Shown: positions 9,200 through 17,639 of the stretch, in pieces
Layout of the letters: each line of letters opens with the position of its first letter
Numbering within the stretch: position 1 is the first letter of the stretch
NCBI GenBank assembly: GCA_029260735.1
Contig: JAJDCR010000114.1
Span: 62,001-126,000, forward strand
Origin: Planctomycetota bacterium
Lineage (GTDB): Bacteria; Planctomycetota; Uabimicrobiia; Uabimicrobiales; Uabimicrobiaceae
Length of the DNA stretch: 64,000 nt
Direction: 5' to 3'
Program-made: the position numbers and the translations under genes
The notes under the pieces: generated by a model
What the model saw: the letters and a program-made list of their open reading frames with translations, nothing else
Databases searched by the model: none
What the model was told of the DNA's origin: nothing

Positions 9200-9229
9200 A
9201 TGAAGAGGTTAAGGAGGATAATCTATTAG
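9200..9229 (+). CDS. possible 9-codon leader ORF overlapping the infC start
   Basis: ATG at 9200 opens a basic nonapeptide, MKRLRRIIY, ending in TAG at 9227-9229. That stop overlaps the AUU start of infC (9225-9227), and the infC Shine-Dalgarno lies inside this mini-ORF. It could couple translation or be chance; no ribosome site is evident for it. Confidence 0.25.
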   Translation: MKRLRRIIY

Positions 9230-9725
9230 CCAGATTTATAGGGTCAATGAAAAGATCCGCAGTCCCCAAGTCCTTGTCATTGATCAGCATGGTGAAAACC
9301 TAGGCGTTCTAGATATCGAAGCAGCTATTGCAAAAGCACGCGAGGCAGGAACTGACTTAGTAGAAGTAGCCCCTGATTCAACTCCTTCTGTTTGTCGTAT
9401 TTTAGACTATGGTAAGTTAAAATACCAACAGAAGAAAAAGAGTAATCAGAAAAAAAAGCGAAACCCTCAGCAAAAAGAAATTCGTATTCGTCCAAAAATT
9501 GGTGAACACGACCAAATGGTAAAAATGAAACAAGTACGTCAATTTCTAAGTGACGGAAATAAAGTACTGATATCAATGAATTTCCGAGGTAGAGAGATGG
9601 CTCATATCTCTATGGCAAAAGAGCTAATGGAAAAATGGACTGTTGATCTTCAGGATGTGGCCAAGCTTGAAAAACCTCCCAAATTAGAAGGACGGCGAAT
9701 GACTATGTTGTTTACTTCCAGATAG
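9225..9725 (+). CDS. infC: translation initiation factor IF-3 with AUU start codon
   Basis: IF-3 binds the 30S subunit, blocks premature 50S joining and proofreads start codons and initiator tRNA. The 166-aa product has both halves of the family. The N-terminal domain begins RVNEKIRSPQVLVID, then EVAPDSTPSVCRILDYGK. A Lys-rich linker helix leads to the C-terminal domain (EIRIRPKIGEHD, KVLISMNFRGREM). The frame is closed by TAA at 9219-9221 and has no ATG, GTG or TTG before the conserved N-terminus. ATT at 9225 sits 7 bp after a strong AAGGAGG. AUU is the classic infC start, allowing IF-3 to repress its own translation, so autoregulation is likely here. It is followed by a terminator and not fused transcriptionally to rpmI-rplT. 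Confidence 0.95.
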   Translation: MSQIYRVNEKIRSPQVLVIDQHGENLGVLDIEAAIAKAREAGTDLVEVAPDSTPSVCRILDYGKLKYQQKKKSNQKKKRNPQQKEIRIRPKIGEHDQMVKMKQVRQFLSDGNKVLISMNFRGREMAHISMAKELMEKWTVDLQDVAKLEKPPKLEGRRMTMLFTSR

Positions 9726-9803
9726 GGTACCGTAAATCTGTAGAGATAAATAACCAAAAATCTATAAGAAAATAACATTTTTTTAAGTTTTTTCCCCCTC
9801 CCT

Positions 9804-9850
9804 AAAAAATAGATCTCTATATTTTTGAAAAATTAGGAGATCTATTTTTT
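9804..9850 (+). terminator. rho-independent terminator after infC
   Basis: Perfect 14-bp inverted repeat (9804-9817 and 9837-9850) around a 19-base loop. It ends in a run of six T and begins with six A, so it can act in both directions. It lies 79 bp after the infC stop and separates infC from the rpmI-rplT promoter. The rest of the 440-bp gap to rpmI is AT-rich leader with no recognisable gene. Confidence 0.8.
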
Positions 9851-9956
9851 GTTTAGTATATTGGTATAAAACCACTATAAAATATAGCGAAAACAAGAAT
9901 GAAATATTTTATTATTCTCTCAATTTTCAGAATAATAAAGGTTTTCTAGGGAAAGC

Positions 9957-9985
9957 TTGACAAATCATATTTCATTCGTTATATT
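9957..9985 (+). promoter_or_regulatory. sigma70-type promoter for rpmI-rplT
   Basis: TTGACA (9957-9962), exact 17-bp spacer, TATATT (9980-9985). It lies about 180 bp before rpmI, leaving a long 5' leader. In other bacteria this leader is where L20 represses the operon; no L20 site was positively identified here. Confidence 0.75.
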
Positions 9986-10166
9986 ATTCTCTCCAATGCA
10001 TTCAACAGAGCCCAAACCATCTGTTTCAAATTTCCGCATCCACATACAAAATTTTTTATTACACTTCACCACAAGAAGAAAAAGATAAAAAACCTACCTT
10101 AATCTATATAAGAAGGTTAATGGCTGCGAAAAGTTTGATCCTAAAAAATGAAAAAGCGAGTTAGCT

Positions 10167-10367
10167 ATGCCAAAATTGAAAACAACAAAATCAGTTGCTA
10201 AAAGAGTTAAACTGACCAAAAATGGTAAATTAAAAAGACAAAAAAGAGGACGCCGTCACCTTATGGCTTGCAAGTCAACAAAAACAAAAAGACAGCTACG
10301 TAAGCAAGCTTACATTAGTGAAACTCAAGAAAAAAAGTACAAAGCTGTTTTGCACGGCGTCAACTAG
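10167..10367 (+). CDS. rpmI: 50S ribosomal protein L35
   Basis: A 66-aa basic protein of the large subunit. It begins MPKLKTTKSVAKRVKLT, where the family usually reads MPKMKTHKGAAKRFK. It continues with GKLKRQKRGRRHLM and ends in the expected Lys/Arg-rich tail. Length is normal for L35. It is followed by rplT after 28 bp, the near-universal pairing. It is transcribed from its own promoter rather than with infC. Confidence 0.95.
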   Translation: MPKLKTTKSVAKRVKLTKNGKLKRQKRGRRHLMACKSTKTKRQLRKQAYISETQEKKYKAVLHGVN

Positions 10368-10395
10368 GTGCAAGAAATTTTAAGGAAATGTAGTA

Positions 10396-10752
10396 ATGCC
10401 AAGAGTCACGAGTGCAGTCGCAAGACATAAACGCAAAAAGCGTTTAATGAAAAATGTAAAAGGGTATCGCGGTGGTAGAAGTAAATTACTTAGAACCGCC
10501 AAAGAAACTCTTTTCCGAGCTCAGCAATATGCTTATCGGGATAGAAGAAACAAGAAACGAGAGTTTCGTAAGCTGTGGATTATTAGAATTAGTGCTGCCG
10601 CACGTCTAAGAGGACTCAGCTATAGCAAGTTAATGGGAGCCATAATCAAGGCTAATATTGCCATTAACCGTAAACAACTTGCAGAAATGGCTGTTTCTGA
10701 TCCTAAAGGTTTTGATAAAGTCGTCGAAATTGCAAAAGAAAAGCTGGCATAA
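10396..10752 (+). CDS. rplT: 50S ribosomal protein L20
   Basis: L20 is essential for early 50S assembly and often represses its own operon. The 118-aa product has the usual opening MPRVTSAVARHKRKKRL, the basic long helix (KGYRGGRSKLLRTAKE, then YRDRRNKKREFRKLW) and the globular C-terminal part (INRKQLAEMAVSDP). Length matches the family. An AAGGAAATG-type ribosome site precedes the ATG. The downstream lipoprotein gene begins 121 bp after the stop, so read-through into it is possible. Confidence 0.97.
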   Translation: MPRVTSAVARHKRKKRLMKNVKGYRGGRSKLLRTAKETLFRAQQYAYRDRRNKKREFRKLWIIRISAAARLRGLSYSKLMGAIIKANIAINRKQLAEMAVSDPKGFDKVVEIAKEKLA

Positions 10753-10873
10753 GCTAGTCTTTCTTTTTCAGAAATTAGAGAGAACAAAGCTATTTCTAAA
10801 AAAATTTAGAAGTGTTCTCAACACAAAAAAATCATATAAATTCTCTCTAATTTCTTTTTCTAACTGGTGCTCT

Positions 10874-12259
10874 ATGATCATCCAAAAAAAAGATCTAGTA
10901 ATACTTTTCTACATAATATTATCATTATGTCTTACCTCTTGTAAGACACCTCCTTCTCCTACTCCTCCCCAAAAAAATAAGGCTATTGATAAAACCCCTC
11001 CTAAAATTATAGATCTTCAAATAAAAACGGAAGCATCCTCTGATTCATCAAAAACACTGCCTAAGACAATTAAAGTAACAGGTCAACTTATTGAAATTAA
11101 TGGAATCCGTAAATTAAGCATTAATGAACAAGACATACTTTTTAGAAAAGAAAAATCAAAAAATACATATAATTTTGAATCCCAGCTTGATCTGTTGCCT
11201 GGTTTAAATACATTCGTCCTCTTAATAGAAGATACAAGTGGGAACATTCAAAAAAAAACCATCTCCCATCAAAATGGAACCTCTCCGACTATCTATATAG
11301 AACTAGAGAAAGAAAAACTCCCTCCTCTTGGAAAATCCTATTTCAATGTATATATGAATGAAGAAGGCAAAAAAATTCCCCTTCCCATAAAGAATGTAAA
11401 GCTTAAGGCTCAATATGGCTATATTAAAGGTCTAGAGTACCAAGCCCCCACCAATATTGGTATTGATGTCATTACAGCAAAGTATCCTCCCAATAATGGA
11501 CTCGGTAAAACAGAGATATCTATTATCAGTCCTAAAATGCAAACGAAATGGGAGGCTAAAGAGCATTGCTTTATGGGAGACAATGAAAAAATAGTCATTC
11601 ACATCAAAAATATAGGAAACATCGAAGCTCTACAAACAAAGCTAATTGTTAACTTACCAGAAAATGTGCTTTTTCAACGAGCAAGTCAAAATAGCAATTA
11701 CATTGGTACTGTTCGTCAAATTCATTGGGATATGGGGACGTTAGGAGTGGGAGTTGAAGAAGAGGCTCATTTTTGGGTCCTCGCTCAAAAAAATAACTCA
11801 GCCAAATACTTTCTATCTTTAGAATCATCTCAACAAGAAATTATCAAAGATTCCTTTGCTTTCAAAATAAAAGGCGACATTCAGCTTCAGCATAAATGTA
11901 ACCGCAGCTTAGTTCGACTGGAAGAAGAAGTCACGATCGAAAGAATAATAAAAGCAAATCAAAAACTCTTTCAGCTTAAGATAGAGCAGCAGTTTCCTAA
12001 AGAATGCAAGTTTATTCATGCAGAGATGAATTTTATATCTGGGCATTTAAAAAAAGAACAAACTCAGTTTAGTTTATCGGGAAACACCATTGAATTTGAA
12101 GAAACCCCTTCTCTTTTACCAGGAGAAGAAATAATTATAAAAACAACTTTACTGATAAAGCGCTATGGAAACCTAGAAGACAACCTACAAGTGAACTTTA
12201 TTGGCCGAGATATTCCTCAAAAACATAAAGACACTTTCGTTATTCCAACAGCCAAATGA
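10874..12259 (+). CDS. lipoprotein with DUF11/CARDB-like beta-sandwich repeats
   Basis: A 461-aa predicted lipoprotein. The open frame extends upstream into rplT, but ATG 10874 is the sensible start. It directly precedes a lipoprotein signal: a KK-charged start, a hydrophobic stretch and the lipobox LTSC with Cys23. A Pro-rich tether (TPPSPTPPQ) follows. The body is all-beta, with a segment like the DUF11/conserved-repeat fold seen in cell-surface proteins: HIKNIGNIEALQTKLIVNLP, then IHWDMGTLGVG. A second similar domain lies at the C-terminus (LLPGEEIIIKTTLL). The product is probably anchored in a membrane and exposed to the periplasm or surface. Its stop overlaps the next gene by 4 bp, so the two are translationally coupled. 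Function unknown. Confidence 0.8.
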   Translation: MIIQKKDLVILFYIILSLCLTSCKTPPSPTPPQKNKAIDKTPPKIIDLQIKTEASSDSSKTLPKTIKVTGQLIEINGIRKLSINEQDILFRKEKSKNTYNFESQLDLLPGLNTFVLLIEDTSGNIQKKTISHQNGTSPTIYIELEKEKLPPLGKSYFNVYMNEEGKKIPLPIKNVKLKAQYGYIKGLEYQAPTNIGIDVITAKYPPNNGLGKTEISIISPKMQTKWEAKEHCFMGDNEKIVIHIKNIGNIEALQTKLIVNLPENVLFQRASQNSNYIGTVRQIHWDMGTLGVGVEEEAHFWVLAQKNNSAKYFLSLESSQQEIIKDSFAFKIKGDIQLQHKCNRSLVRLEEEVTIERIIKANQKLFQLKIEQQFPKECKFIHAEMNFISGHLKKEQTQFSLSGNTIEFEETPSLLPGEEIIIKTTLLIKRYGNLEDNLQVNFIGRDIPQKHKDTFVIPTAK

Positions 12260-13209
12260 TAGACCCAAAGCGTATAGAAAAAGAGCTAAACAGTATCCGT
12301 CATTGTTGGTCTTACGAAGACAAAGACCAATGTCCCCCTTCTCTTCAAGAAGCTCTCAATAAAAAACTATCTCATATAGAACCTTCTTCCTGGGAAGATC
12401 GCTTTCTTTTAGGAGGAGTTTACATAAATGGAGTTAGAATCTTACAAAACACTCCTCTACTTCCTCCTGTTCGTATTGAGTACTTTGAGCCTAAATACAA
12501 CTACCAATCGATAGAAAGTCACTTTCCTTCTTTTAAACAAAACTACATCATCTATGAAGACCAATACATCGTAGCTGTTTTTAAACCAGCCAAGCTCCCC
12601 TCTACTCCTTCCCGAGAACAAGCAACTGTTAATTTGAAAAGCTTTCTGGAAAAACATTTGAAAACAAAAATCCATATGCCCTCTCGTTTAGATAATGCTT
12701 CTCAAGGCCTTATACTAGTCAGTAAATCTCCGCAAACACATGCTCTCCTTCAAAAAATATTTGAAAAAAGAAAATTAGAGAAATACTATATATTAGAAAT
12801 ACCCACAAGTATTTCCTGGGAGCACCTCTCTGTCAAAACAAAAATAACCTATGACCCTCGCCATCCTGTTCTTCGGAAAACCTCGCAAGAAATAGGAAAA
12901 ACTGCCATCACTCAATTTTCTCTGCTTTTCCAACAAAGCTTAATTTCAGAGAGAAAAGAAGTCTCCACAAGTGTTCTCCAAGCACAAATCTTTACAGGAA
13001 GAACTCATCAATTAAGAGTGCATGCTCAGCACATCGGAGCTTCTATCATTGGAGATAACTTTTATGATGGTCTTCCTTCTGAAGAATTACGACTGTTAAG
13101 CTATCGAGCAAAATTTATTCACCCTATTTTTGAAACACAAATGGATATAAGGGTTCCTTTTTCTCTACTTCCTCCTTGGATCCACCAAGGTAATTTTTTT
13201 ATTTCATAA
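12256..13209 (+). CDS. RluA-family RNA pseudouridine synthase
   Basis: Isomerises specific uridines in rRNA or tRNA. The 317-aa protein has an N-terminal region ending FLLGGVYINGVRI, like the S4-type RNA-binding element of RluA/C/D. The catalytic core follows: KPAKLPSTPS, then the motif-II loop RLDNASQGLILVSK with catalytic Asp146 (usual consensus RLDxxTSG), KYYILE, and the late GRTHQLRVHAQHIG motif. All elements are in the usual order. The start ATG overlaps the lipoprotein stop (ATGA). Which RNA and position it modifies cannot be deduced. Confidence 0.9.
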   Translation: MIDPKRIEKELNSIRHCWSYEDKDQCPPSLQEALNKKLSHIEPSSWEDRFLLGGVYINGVRILQNTPLLPPVRIEYFEPKYNYQSIESHFPSFKQNYIIYEDQYIVAVFKPAKLPSTPSREQATVNLKSFLEKHLKTKIHMPSRLDNASQGLILVSKSPQTHALLQKIFEKRKLEKYYILEIPTSISWEHLSVKTKITYDPRHPVLRKTSQEIGKTAITQFSLLFQQSLISERKEVSTSVLQAQIFTGRTHQLRVHAQHIGASIIGDNFYDGLPSEELRLLSYRAKFIHPIFETQMDIRVPFSLLPPWIHQGNFFIS

Positions 13210-13656
13210 AGGTTTACAAACCGCTTATCGTTCGCTCATTTCAATGTTGGTTTTGCAAATTATCAGCTCAAAATCTTAAAACAAATATAAAAAGCAGTCA
13301 ATGATTAGCATAAAAATACATTACTTTACAAAGTAATTATCTTCAACTACTGGCTACTGGCTACCCCGTAGTACTTAACTTATTTACATCTTTTGATTTT
13401 CCAAACTGCTCAAAAAATAAACCAGTAATCAACAATTTTATTTAAGTTTTGACAAGGTACCACAAACCCATTAGTATAAATGCTTAAATTTTCAATTTAA
13501 CAGAATAGAGACTAAAAAGAAGAAAGAAGTAAAGCTATTAAATCTTAGCTAGAAATTATTTCTCTTCAAATTATCTATTTGGAGATAGCGAATCTAGCAA
13601 AAACCTCCTTCAAAAATACTCTCTTTTTGTCTGGTTATCAATGTAAGGATTTCTAA
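13210..13656 (+). promoter_or_regulatory. 447-bp intergenic region with a promoter before the methyltransferase gene
   Basis: No gene was found. A promoter-like pair TTGACA (13449-13454), 17 bp, TAGTAT (13472-13477) reads toward the methyltransferase and would give a leader of about 170 bases. A short direct repeat (CTGGCTA twice, about 13354-13367) is the only other structure noticed. The remainder is AT-rich and featureless. Confidence 0.5.
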
Positions 13657-14586
13657 ATGAACAATTGTATTGAGTCTATAAAAAAATGTCCTCTATGCAA
13701 AAAAACCGCATTCAAAACTCTACTTACTCCAGGACATTGGATTGGTTATGAAGTATTTAAAGAGTTAGAGGGAAAAATAGGTTTAGTTAGATGTAAAAAT
13801 TGTCAATTGATATTCATTAATTCCCGCCCTTCTGATGAAAAATTATCAGCATTTTACTCTGGTAACACTTACTCCTGTCATGAAGCAACTTGCTCTGTCT
13901 CAATGAAAAAAAAAGAAAACTACATATTAAAACAAATTACAAAGCACTTAGATCCTAAAACTCCTCGTACTTTACTGGATTATGGGGCAGGTGGTGGGGG
14001 ATTTCTATTACATGTTAGAGATTGCGGATGGGAAGTAAAAGGGTTTGAACCTGGTAAACGAGGTCTCAAACATTGCAAAGAAAAAGGACTTGATGTCACC
14101 GATAAACTAGATGATCTTGCATCTGAAAGCTTCAGTGTTGTAACCTTAAATCATGTATTTGAACACTTAGCAAATCCAATAGAAATACTAAATGGAATTC
14201 GGCGTTTTTTAGCACCAGAAGGAGTCCTTTATATAGAAGTTCCAAATGTCCGCTCACTGCGAGCACAATTAGCTATTCCATTCCTCTCGCGTCGATTTCC
14301 AGTTGATGAGCGCTATCGAGCATATCCAATTCACTTGATGTACTATTCCAATAAAACACTAGGACAAATGTTAGAGAAAGCTGGCTGGAAAGTAAAAAAA
14401 TCAATGACAACAGGACTAGGACTAGAGGAATTTATAGTTCGTGATGAACCCCCCGTAAGCCAATTAAGCTCAGTAAAAAAAGCTTCATCACTAAAAAAAT
14501 GGAGGTTTCGGCACATATTACGAGATATTTTTCTCAGTCTCGGAATTGGAGAAAACTTATCAGTACTTGCTGTTCCTGAGAAGTAA
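13657..14586 (+). CDS. class I SAM-dependent methyltransferase with N-terminal Zn-ribbon
   Basis: A 309-aa protein. Residues 1-60 hold two Cys pairs, KCPLCKKTAF and VRCKNCQLIF, a small zinc-binding head typical of sugar C-/O-methyltransferases and uncharacterised methyltransferases in surface-polysaccharide loci. The SAM-binding domain starts with LLDYGAGGGGFLLHVRD (motif I), then VKGFEPGKRG (acidic loop region) and VVTLNHVFEHLANP (motif post-II), a common HVxEH signature of type-11/12 methyltransferases. The C-terminal YYSNKTLGQMLEKAGWKV is also usual. The next intact gene downstream is a flippase, which supports a glycan substrate. It is preceded by an AAGGA ribosome site. Confidence 0.85.
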   Translation: MNNCIESIKKCPLCKKTAFKTLLTPGHWIGYEVFKELEGKIGLVRCKNCQLIFINSRPSDEKLSAFYSGNTYSCHEATCSVSMKKKENYILKQITKHLDPKTPRTLLDYGAGGGGFLLHVRDCGWEVKGFEPGKRGLKHCKEKGLDVTDKLDDLASESFSVVTLNHVFEHLANPIEILNGIRRFLAPEGVLYIEVPNVRSLRAQLAIPFLSRRFPVDERYRAYPIHLMYYSNKTLGQMLEKAGWKVKKSMTTGLGLEEFIVRDEPPVSQLSSVKKASSLKKWRFRHILRDIFLSLGIGENLSVLAVPEK

Positions 14587-14942
14587 AAATTTTATATCTA
14601 CACTCCAAACAGACTCTAAGCATATTTAAGTTGCAAAGTAAAACAAAAAACGATTACAATACTTTCATCCCAATCTCGGAACCACGAGAAACAGGAATAC
14701 TTATTGCTGTTCTTGATCAGCCCATGAACAAATATTTACAATGGCAAAAAAATGCCCTTGCCCAAAAACTCCCCTGGCATGTTCTCAATATTTGGCTAAC
14801 CTCCCTATAACATACAAAAACCATCAAGAAAAAATCATTAGAAGAATAAAGACTGTTTTATGTCAACAAGTCAAAGAAAAAAGAACTTAGTGATTACTTA
14901 AAACAACTCCTTCCGGAAAGTCAATTATTTTGGACTAAGTAG
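14586..14942 (+). pseudogene. possible remnant of a decayed gene between methyltransferase and flippase
   Basis: The 393-bp gap between the two genes looks coding but is broken. One frame is open from 14586 to a TAA at 14808-14810 and reads like protein, for example FIPISEPRETGILIAVLDQP, then WQKNALAQKLPWHVLNIW. There is no start codon until its middle. After that stop other frames continue with protein-like strings (YKNHQEKIIRRIKTVL; then DYLKQLLPESQLFWTK before TAG at 14940). This pattern fits a gene with two or more frameshifts and no usable start. I do not recognise the family. It may also be chance. Confidence 0.35.
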
Positions 14943-14979
14943 TCCTCGTTCTAAATATGTAAGGTCAAATAACAGAATC

Positions 14980-16404
14980 ATGAAAAAAGTAATTGCAAAA
15001 AATGCTTCATTTTTAGCCGCTCAAAAACTATTTCTCAACCTTCTCTCTATTTTTTTTATAGGATACTTTGCCAATAAAGTAGGAGTCAAAGAATACGGTA
15101 TTTTTGTCTTCGCTTTTTCCTTCACAAAAATGCTTTCTTTTCTGGGAAACTTAGGAACAAGAACTGTAACGGTCAGAGAAATATCCAAAACGGAAGGGGA
15201 TTCCCAAGAAATATTCCAAATTTTTCATTCTCTAAGAATTAAGTTATCGATTTTAGCCTTCGCATCTATCATTGTCTTTATAAACATACTCCAACATTCA
15301 GAAGAAATAAAGATGATGGTCTACATTGCTGGTTTAAGCCAAATCTTTTGTATTATGTACACAACTTCCCATACCTACTTCGAAGCAAAACAAAAGATGC
15401 AATACATAACGATCCCCGACATGATTTGCCGAATCCTTGTGATTCTCATATCCTTAATATTACTATACCTTGGTCATGGGATAATAGCTATTGCTTGGGT
15501 CTATGTTCTAGGAAATTTTCTCGAAGTATTTATCAATAACTATGTGCTACAAAAAGTTTTCTTTATAAAACCAACTCGATCCAGTGATTTTCAAAAAGAG
15601 ATTAATTTAGTAAAAAGGGGAATTCCTTTTGCTCTATATGGAGCATTCGCTATTTTGCTAACTGAAGTAGACAAAACCATGCTCATGTTCTTAAAGGGTG
15701 AAGTGGCCGTTGCAGTATATGGAGCTGCCAATCTTTTTTATAGAACTCTTAATGTTGTCAGTGATTCCATTGCTACAGCCCTTTTTCCAGCCATAGTTGT
15801 TATGTTTAAAGAAAAAGCGTCCGATAACTCTAAAAAACTCTCAGAAATTCTCACTATATGTTTAGCCATCACTTTGCCAATGGCTGTGGGGGGAAGTATA
15901 GTATCAAAAGACATCATAGCTCTCGTTTTCCACCACCCGGACTATTCCCCTGCCTATGTTCCTTTAGCTATACTGCTGTGGAACTTACCGATTTTTATGA
16001 TAGCCTCTTGCCTTGGACAAACCCTCATTGCTGTCCACAAGGAAAGATTGATTGCCATAACCGCTTTTTTAAATGTATTTCTTAATATAATGCTGAACTT
16101 TATTTTCATTCCTATTTGGTCATCCAGTGGGGCTGCTTTGGCTTTGGTTATATCCTCATCTATATACTGCTTAATTTTATCAATCTATGCAAAAAGCTAC
16201 TTTCAATACAAACAACTCGTTACTCCATTTGCTAAACTTATAGTCTGCAATGCTTTTATGGGTTGTTTATCTTACTATCTCACCGACTATAATTTATTCG
16301 TAAATATCATACTCTCGGGCATTTTTTATTTGGGACTTCTTAAGATCTTTAGATTGCTACCCAATTTTCAAAATATTCGCGAAAAACTAAGACGGAAAAA
16401 GTAG
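14980..16404 (+). CDS. Wzx-like polysaccharide flippase (MOP superfamily)
   Basis: A 474-aa integral membrane protein with about 12-14 hydrophobic helices. It starts with the typical amphipathic opening MKKVIAKNASFLAAQKLF and then FFIGYFANKVGVKEYGIF, the usual first-helix pattern of O-antigen flippases/lipid-linked oligosaccharide exporters. Midway are LLTEVDKTMLMFLKG, a conserved membrane Asp/Lys region of Wzx proteins, and VYGAANLFYRTL. It would translocate undecaprenyl-linked sugar repeat units across the cytoplasmic membrane. Context (methyltransferase before, glycosyltransferase and nucleotide-sugar genes after) agrees. Substrate unknown. Confidence 0.9.
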   Translation: MKKVIAKNASFLAAQKLFLNLLSIFFIGYFANKVGVKEYGIFVFAFSFTKMLSFLGNLGTRTVTVREISKTEGDSQEIFQIFHSLRIKLSILAFASIIVFINILQHSEEIKMMVYIAGLSQIFCIMYTTSHTYFEAKQKMQYITIPDMICRILVILISLILLYLGHGIIAIAWVYVLGNFLEVFINNYVLQKVFFIKPTRSSDFQKEINLVKRGIPFALYGAFAILLTEVDKTMLMFLKGEVAVAVYGAANLFYRTLNVVSDSIATALFPAIVVMFKEKASDNSKKLSEILTICLAITLPMAVGGSIVSKDIIALVFHHPDYSPAYVPLAILLWNLPIFMIASCLGQTLIAVHKERLIAITAFLNVFLNIMLNFIFIPIWSSSGAALALVISSSIYCLILSIYAKSYFQYKQLVTPFAKLIVCNAFMGCLSYYLTDYNLFVNIILSGIFYLGLLKIFRLLPNFQNIREKLRRKK

Positions 16405-16471
16405 TAGCGAGAGAAGTAAGGTTTGCACATAAAAACAGGTTTGCCAGAAAGGGATGAGAGGAGAAGAATAG

Positions 16472-16515
16472 TAGGTGACTTAAAAATTAAGTCACCTAGG
16501 CTAAACAAGGTTAGC
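16472..16515. terminator. convergent hairpins between flippase and DPM-type gene
   Basis: A perfect 12-bp stem (16472-16483 / 16487-16498, 3-base loop) is followed by a smaller stem (16500-16504 / 16511-16515) ending in four T on the plus strand. It lies between two genes that end facing each other, so it probably stops both transcripts. The large stem itself lacks a long T tract. Confidence 0.5.
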
Positions 16516-16526
16516 TTTTATAGCTT

Positions 16527-17639
16527 TTAGAGCTTTTCAACTTCGTCAGAGGAGCGAAAAGTCCAGTAAGAATTCAGAAAGTAGTTTACAATGGTCGCAG
16601 GGATAATTCCAATCGCTTGGGCAAGTTGGGCGGGGATTCTCGGATAGAGCAAAGAAAGAAAAACAAAGCAAGTGTAGCTAATCCCTAAGGCCAAAAGAGA
16701 AACTACATTAAATTTTAGACCTTTGATCCGAGTACGGCTATGGTTATCTCTTTGAGCAAATGTCCAATAATTATTGAGAGCAAAATTGGTTAAAATGGAA
16801 ATCTCGATACTAATGGGAGAAGCTATAAACTTATTCATTCCGGCAGACATCAAAATGGTTAATGCACCAAGGTTTACAACCAAGCCCGAAAAACCAACTA
16901 AGCAAAACTTGATAAAAGTCTTACTTCCTTCTAAGCGAATCAACCAAACATAGAATAAAAACTCTATAATATCCGAGAACCCTAGCTTCGATACTCCAAC
17001 AGTTCGGTCAATAAATTCAACGGGTATCTCCTTAAGACGAGCTCCATGAGTGATCGCTCGGTGGAGTAAGACCACTTGAAAACAATAACCATCCGAAGTA
17101 ATTTGAGAGAGATCCACTTCTTCTAGAACATGTGCTCCAATGGCTCGAAAACCAGCCGTACAATCTTTAATCGATGTAATTCCAGCTATGTAGCGGGCAG
17201 CTATATTCCCGAACTTAGAATTCATTTTTCGCAAAAGGCTCCACTCTTGGGGAATTTTTCCTCCGGGCACATAACGACTTCCTATGACAAAATCATGCTC
17301 ATCAAGCTCTTTCAAAAGGCGCGGAAGATCTTCAGGTTTATGAGAGAAATCCGCATCCATTTCAACAATCACCTCAGCTTTAAGGTGATCTAAGGCGTAC
17401 CGCATTCCTCGAATATAGGCTTTCCCCAGCCCTTCTTTTTTTCCCGTGATTAGAGATACGCGGGAATCTTTCTCTATCCATTCTCGAACAACATCAGCGG
17501 TTTGATCAGGAGAATTGTCATCAACAACGAGAATATAAAGGTCATGAACTGTATTACTTTGCTCTGCAAAAATCTCCGGAATAAGTCTCGAAATATTTTC
17601 CTTTTCATTGTAAGTAGGAATAACAATTACTGTTTTCAT
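16527..17639 (-). CDS. polyprenol-phosphate mannosyltransferase-like GT2 fused to GtrA
   Basis: A 370-aa fusion. Residues 1-230 form a DPM1-type GT2 domain: VIVIPTYNEKENI, VVDDNSPDQT, EMDADFSHKPEDLP (DXD), FVIGSRYVPGG and CTAGFRA. These enzymes move mannose or glucose from a nucleotide sugar to a polyprenyl phosphate. Residues about 240-365 are a GtrA-like four-helix membrane domain (KFCLVGFSGLVVNLG, NFALNNYWTF), thought to flip or position the polyprenyl-P-sugar. Such fusions are known in many bacteria. The ATG overlaps the stop of glgA by 4 bp (ATGA), so the two are coupled. Confidence 0.92.
   Translation of the reverse strand: MKTVIVIPTYNEKENISRLIPEIFAEQSNTVHDLYILVVDDNSPDQTADVVREWIEKDSRVSLITGKKEGLGKAYIRGMRYALDHLKAEVIVEMDADFSHKPEDLPRLLKELDEHDFVIGSRYVPGGKIPQEWSLLRKMNSKFGNIAARYIAGITSIKDCTAGFRAIGAHVLEEVDLSQITSDGYCFQVVLLHRAITHGARLKEIPVEFIDRTVGVSKLGFSDIIEFLFYVWLIRLEGSKTFIKFCLVGFSGLVVNLGALTILMSAGMNKFIASPISIEISILTNFALNNYWTFAQRDNHSRTRIKGLKFNVVSLLALGISYTCFVFLSLLYPRIPAQLAQAIGIIPATIVNYFLNSYWTFRSSDEVEKL

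Noticed and set aside
10658-10873. Upstream extension of the lipoprotein ORF overlapping rplT
   Set aside because: It overlaps the end of rplT out of frame. The lipoprotein signal begins exactly at ATG 10874.
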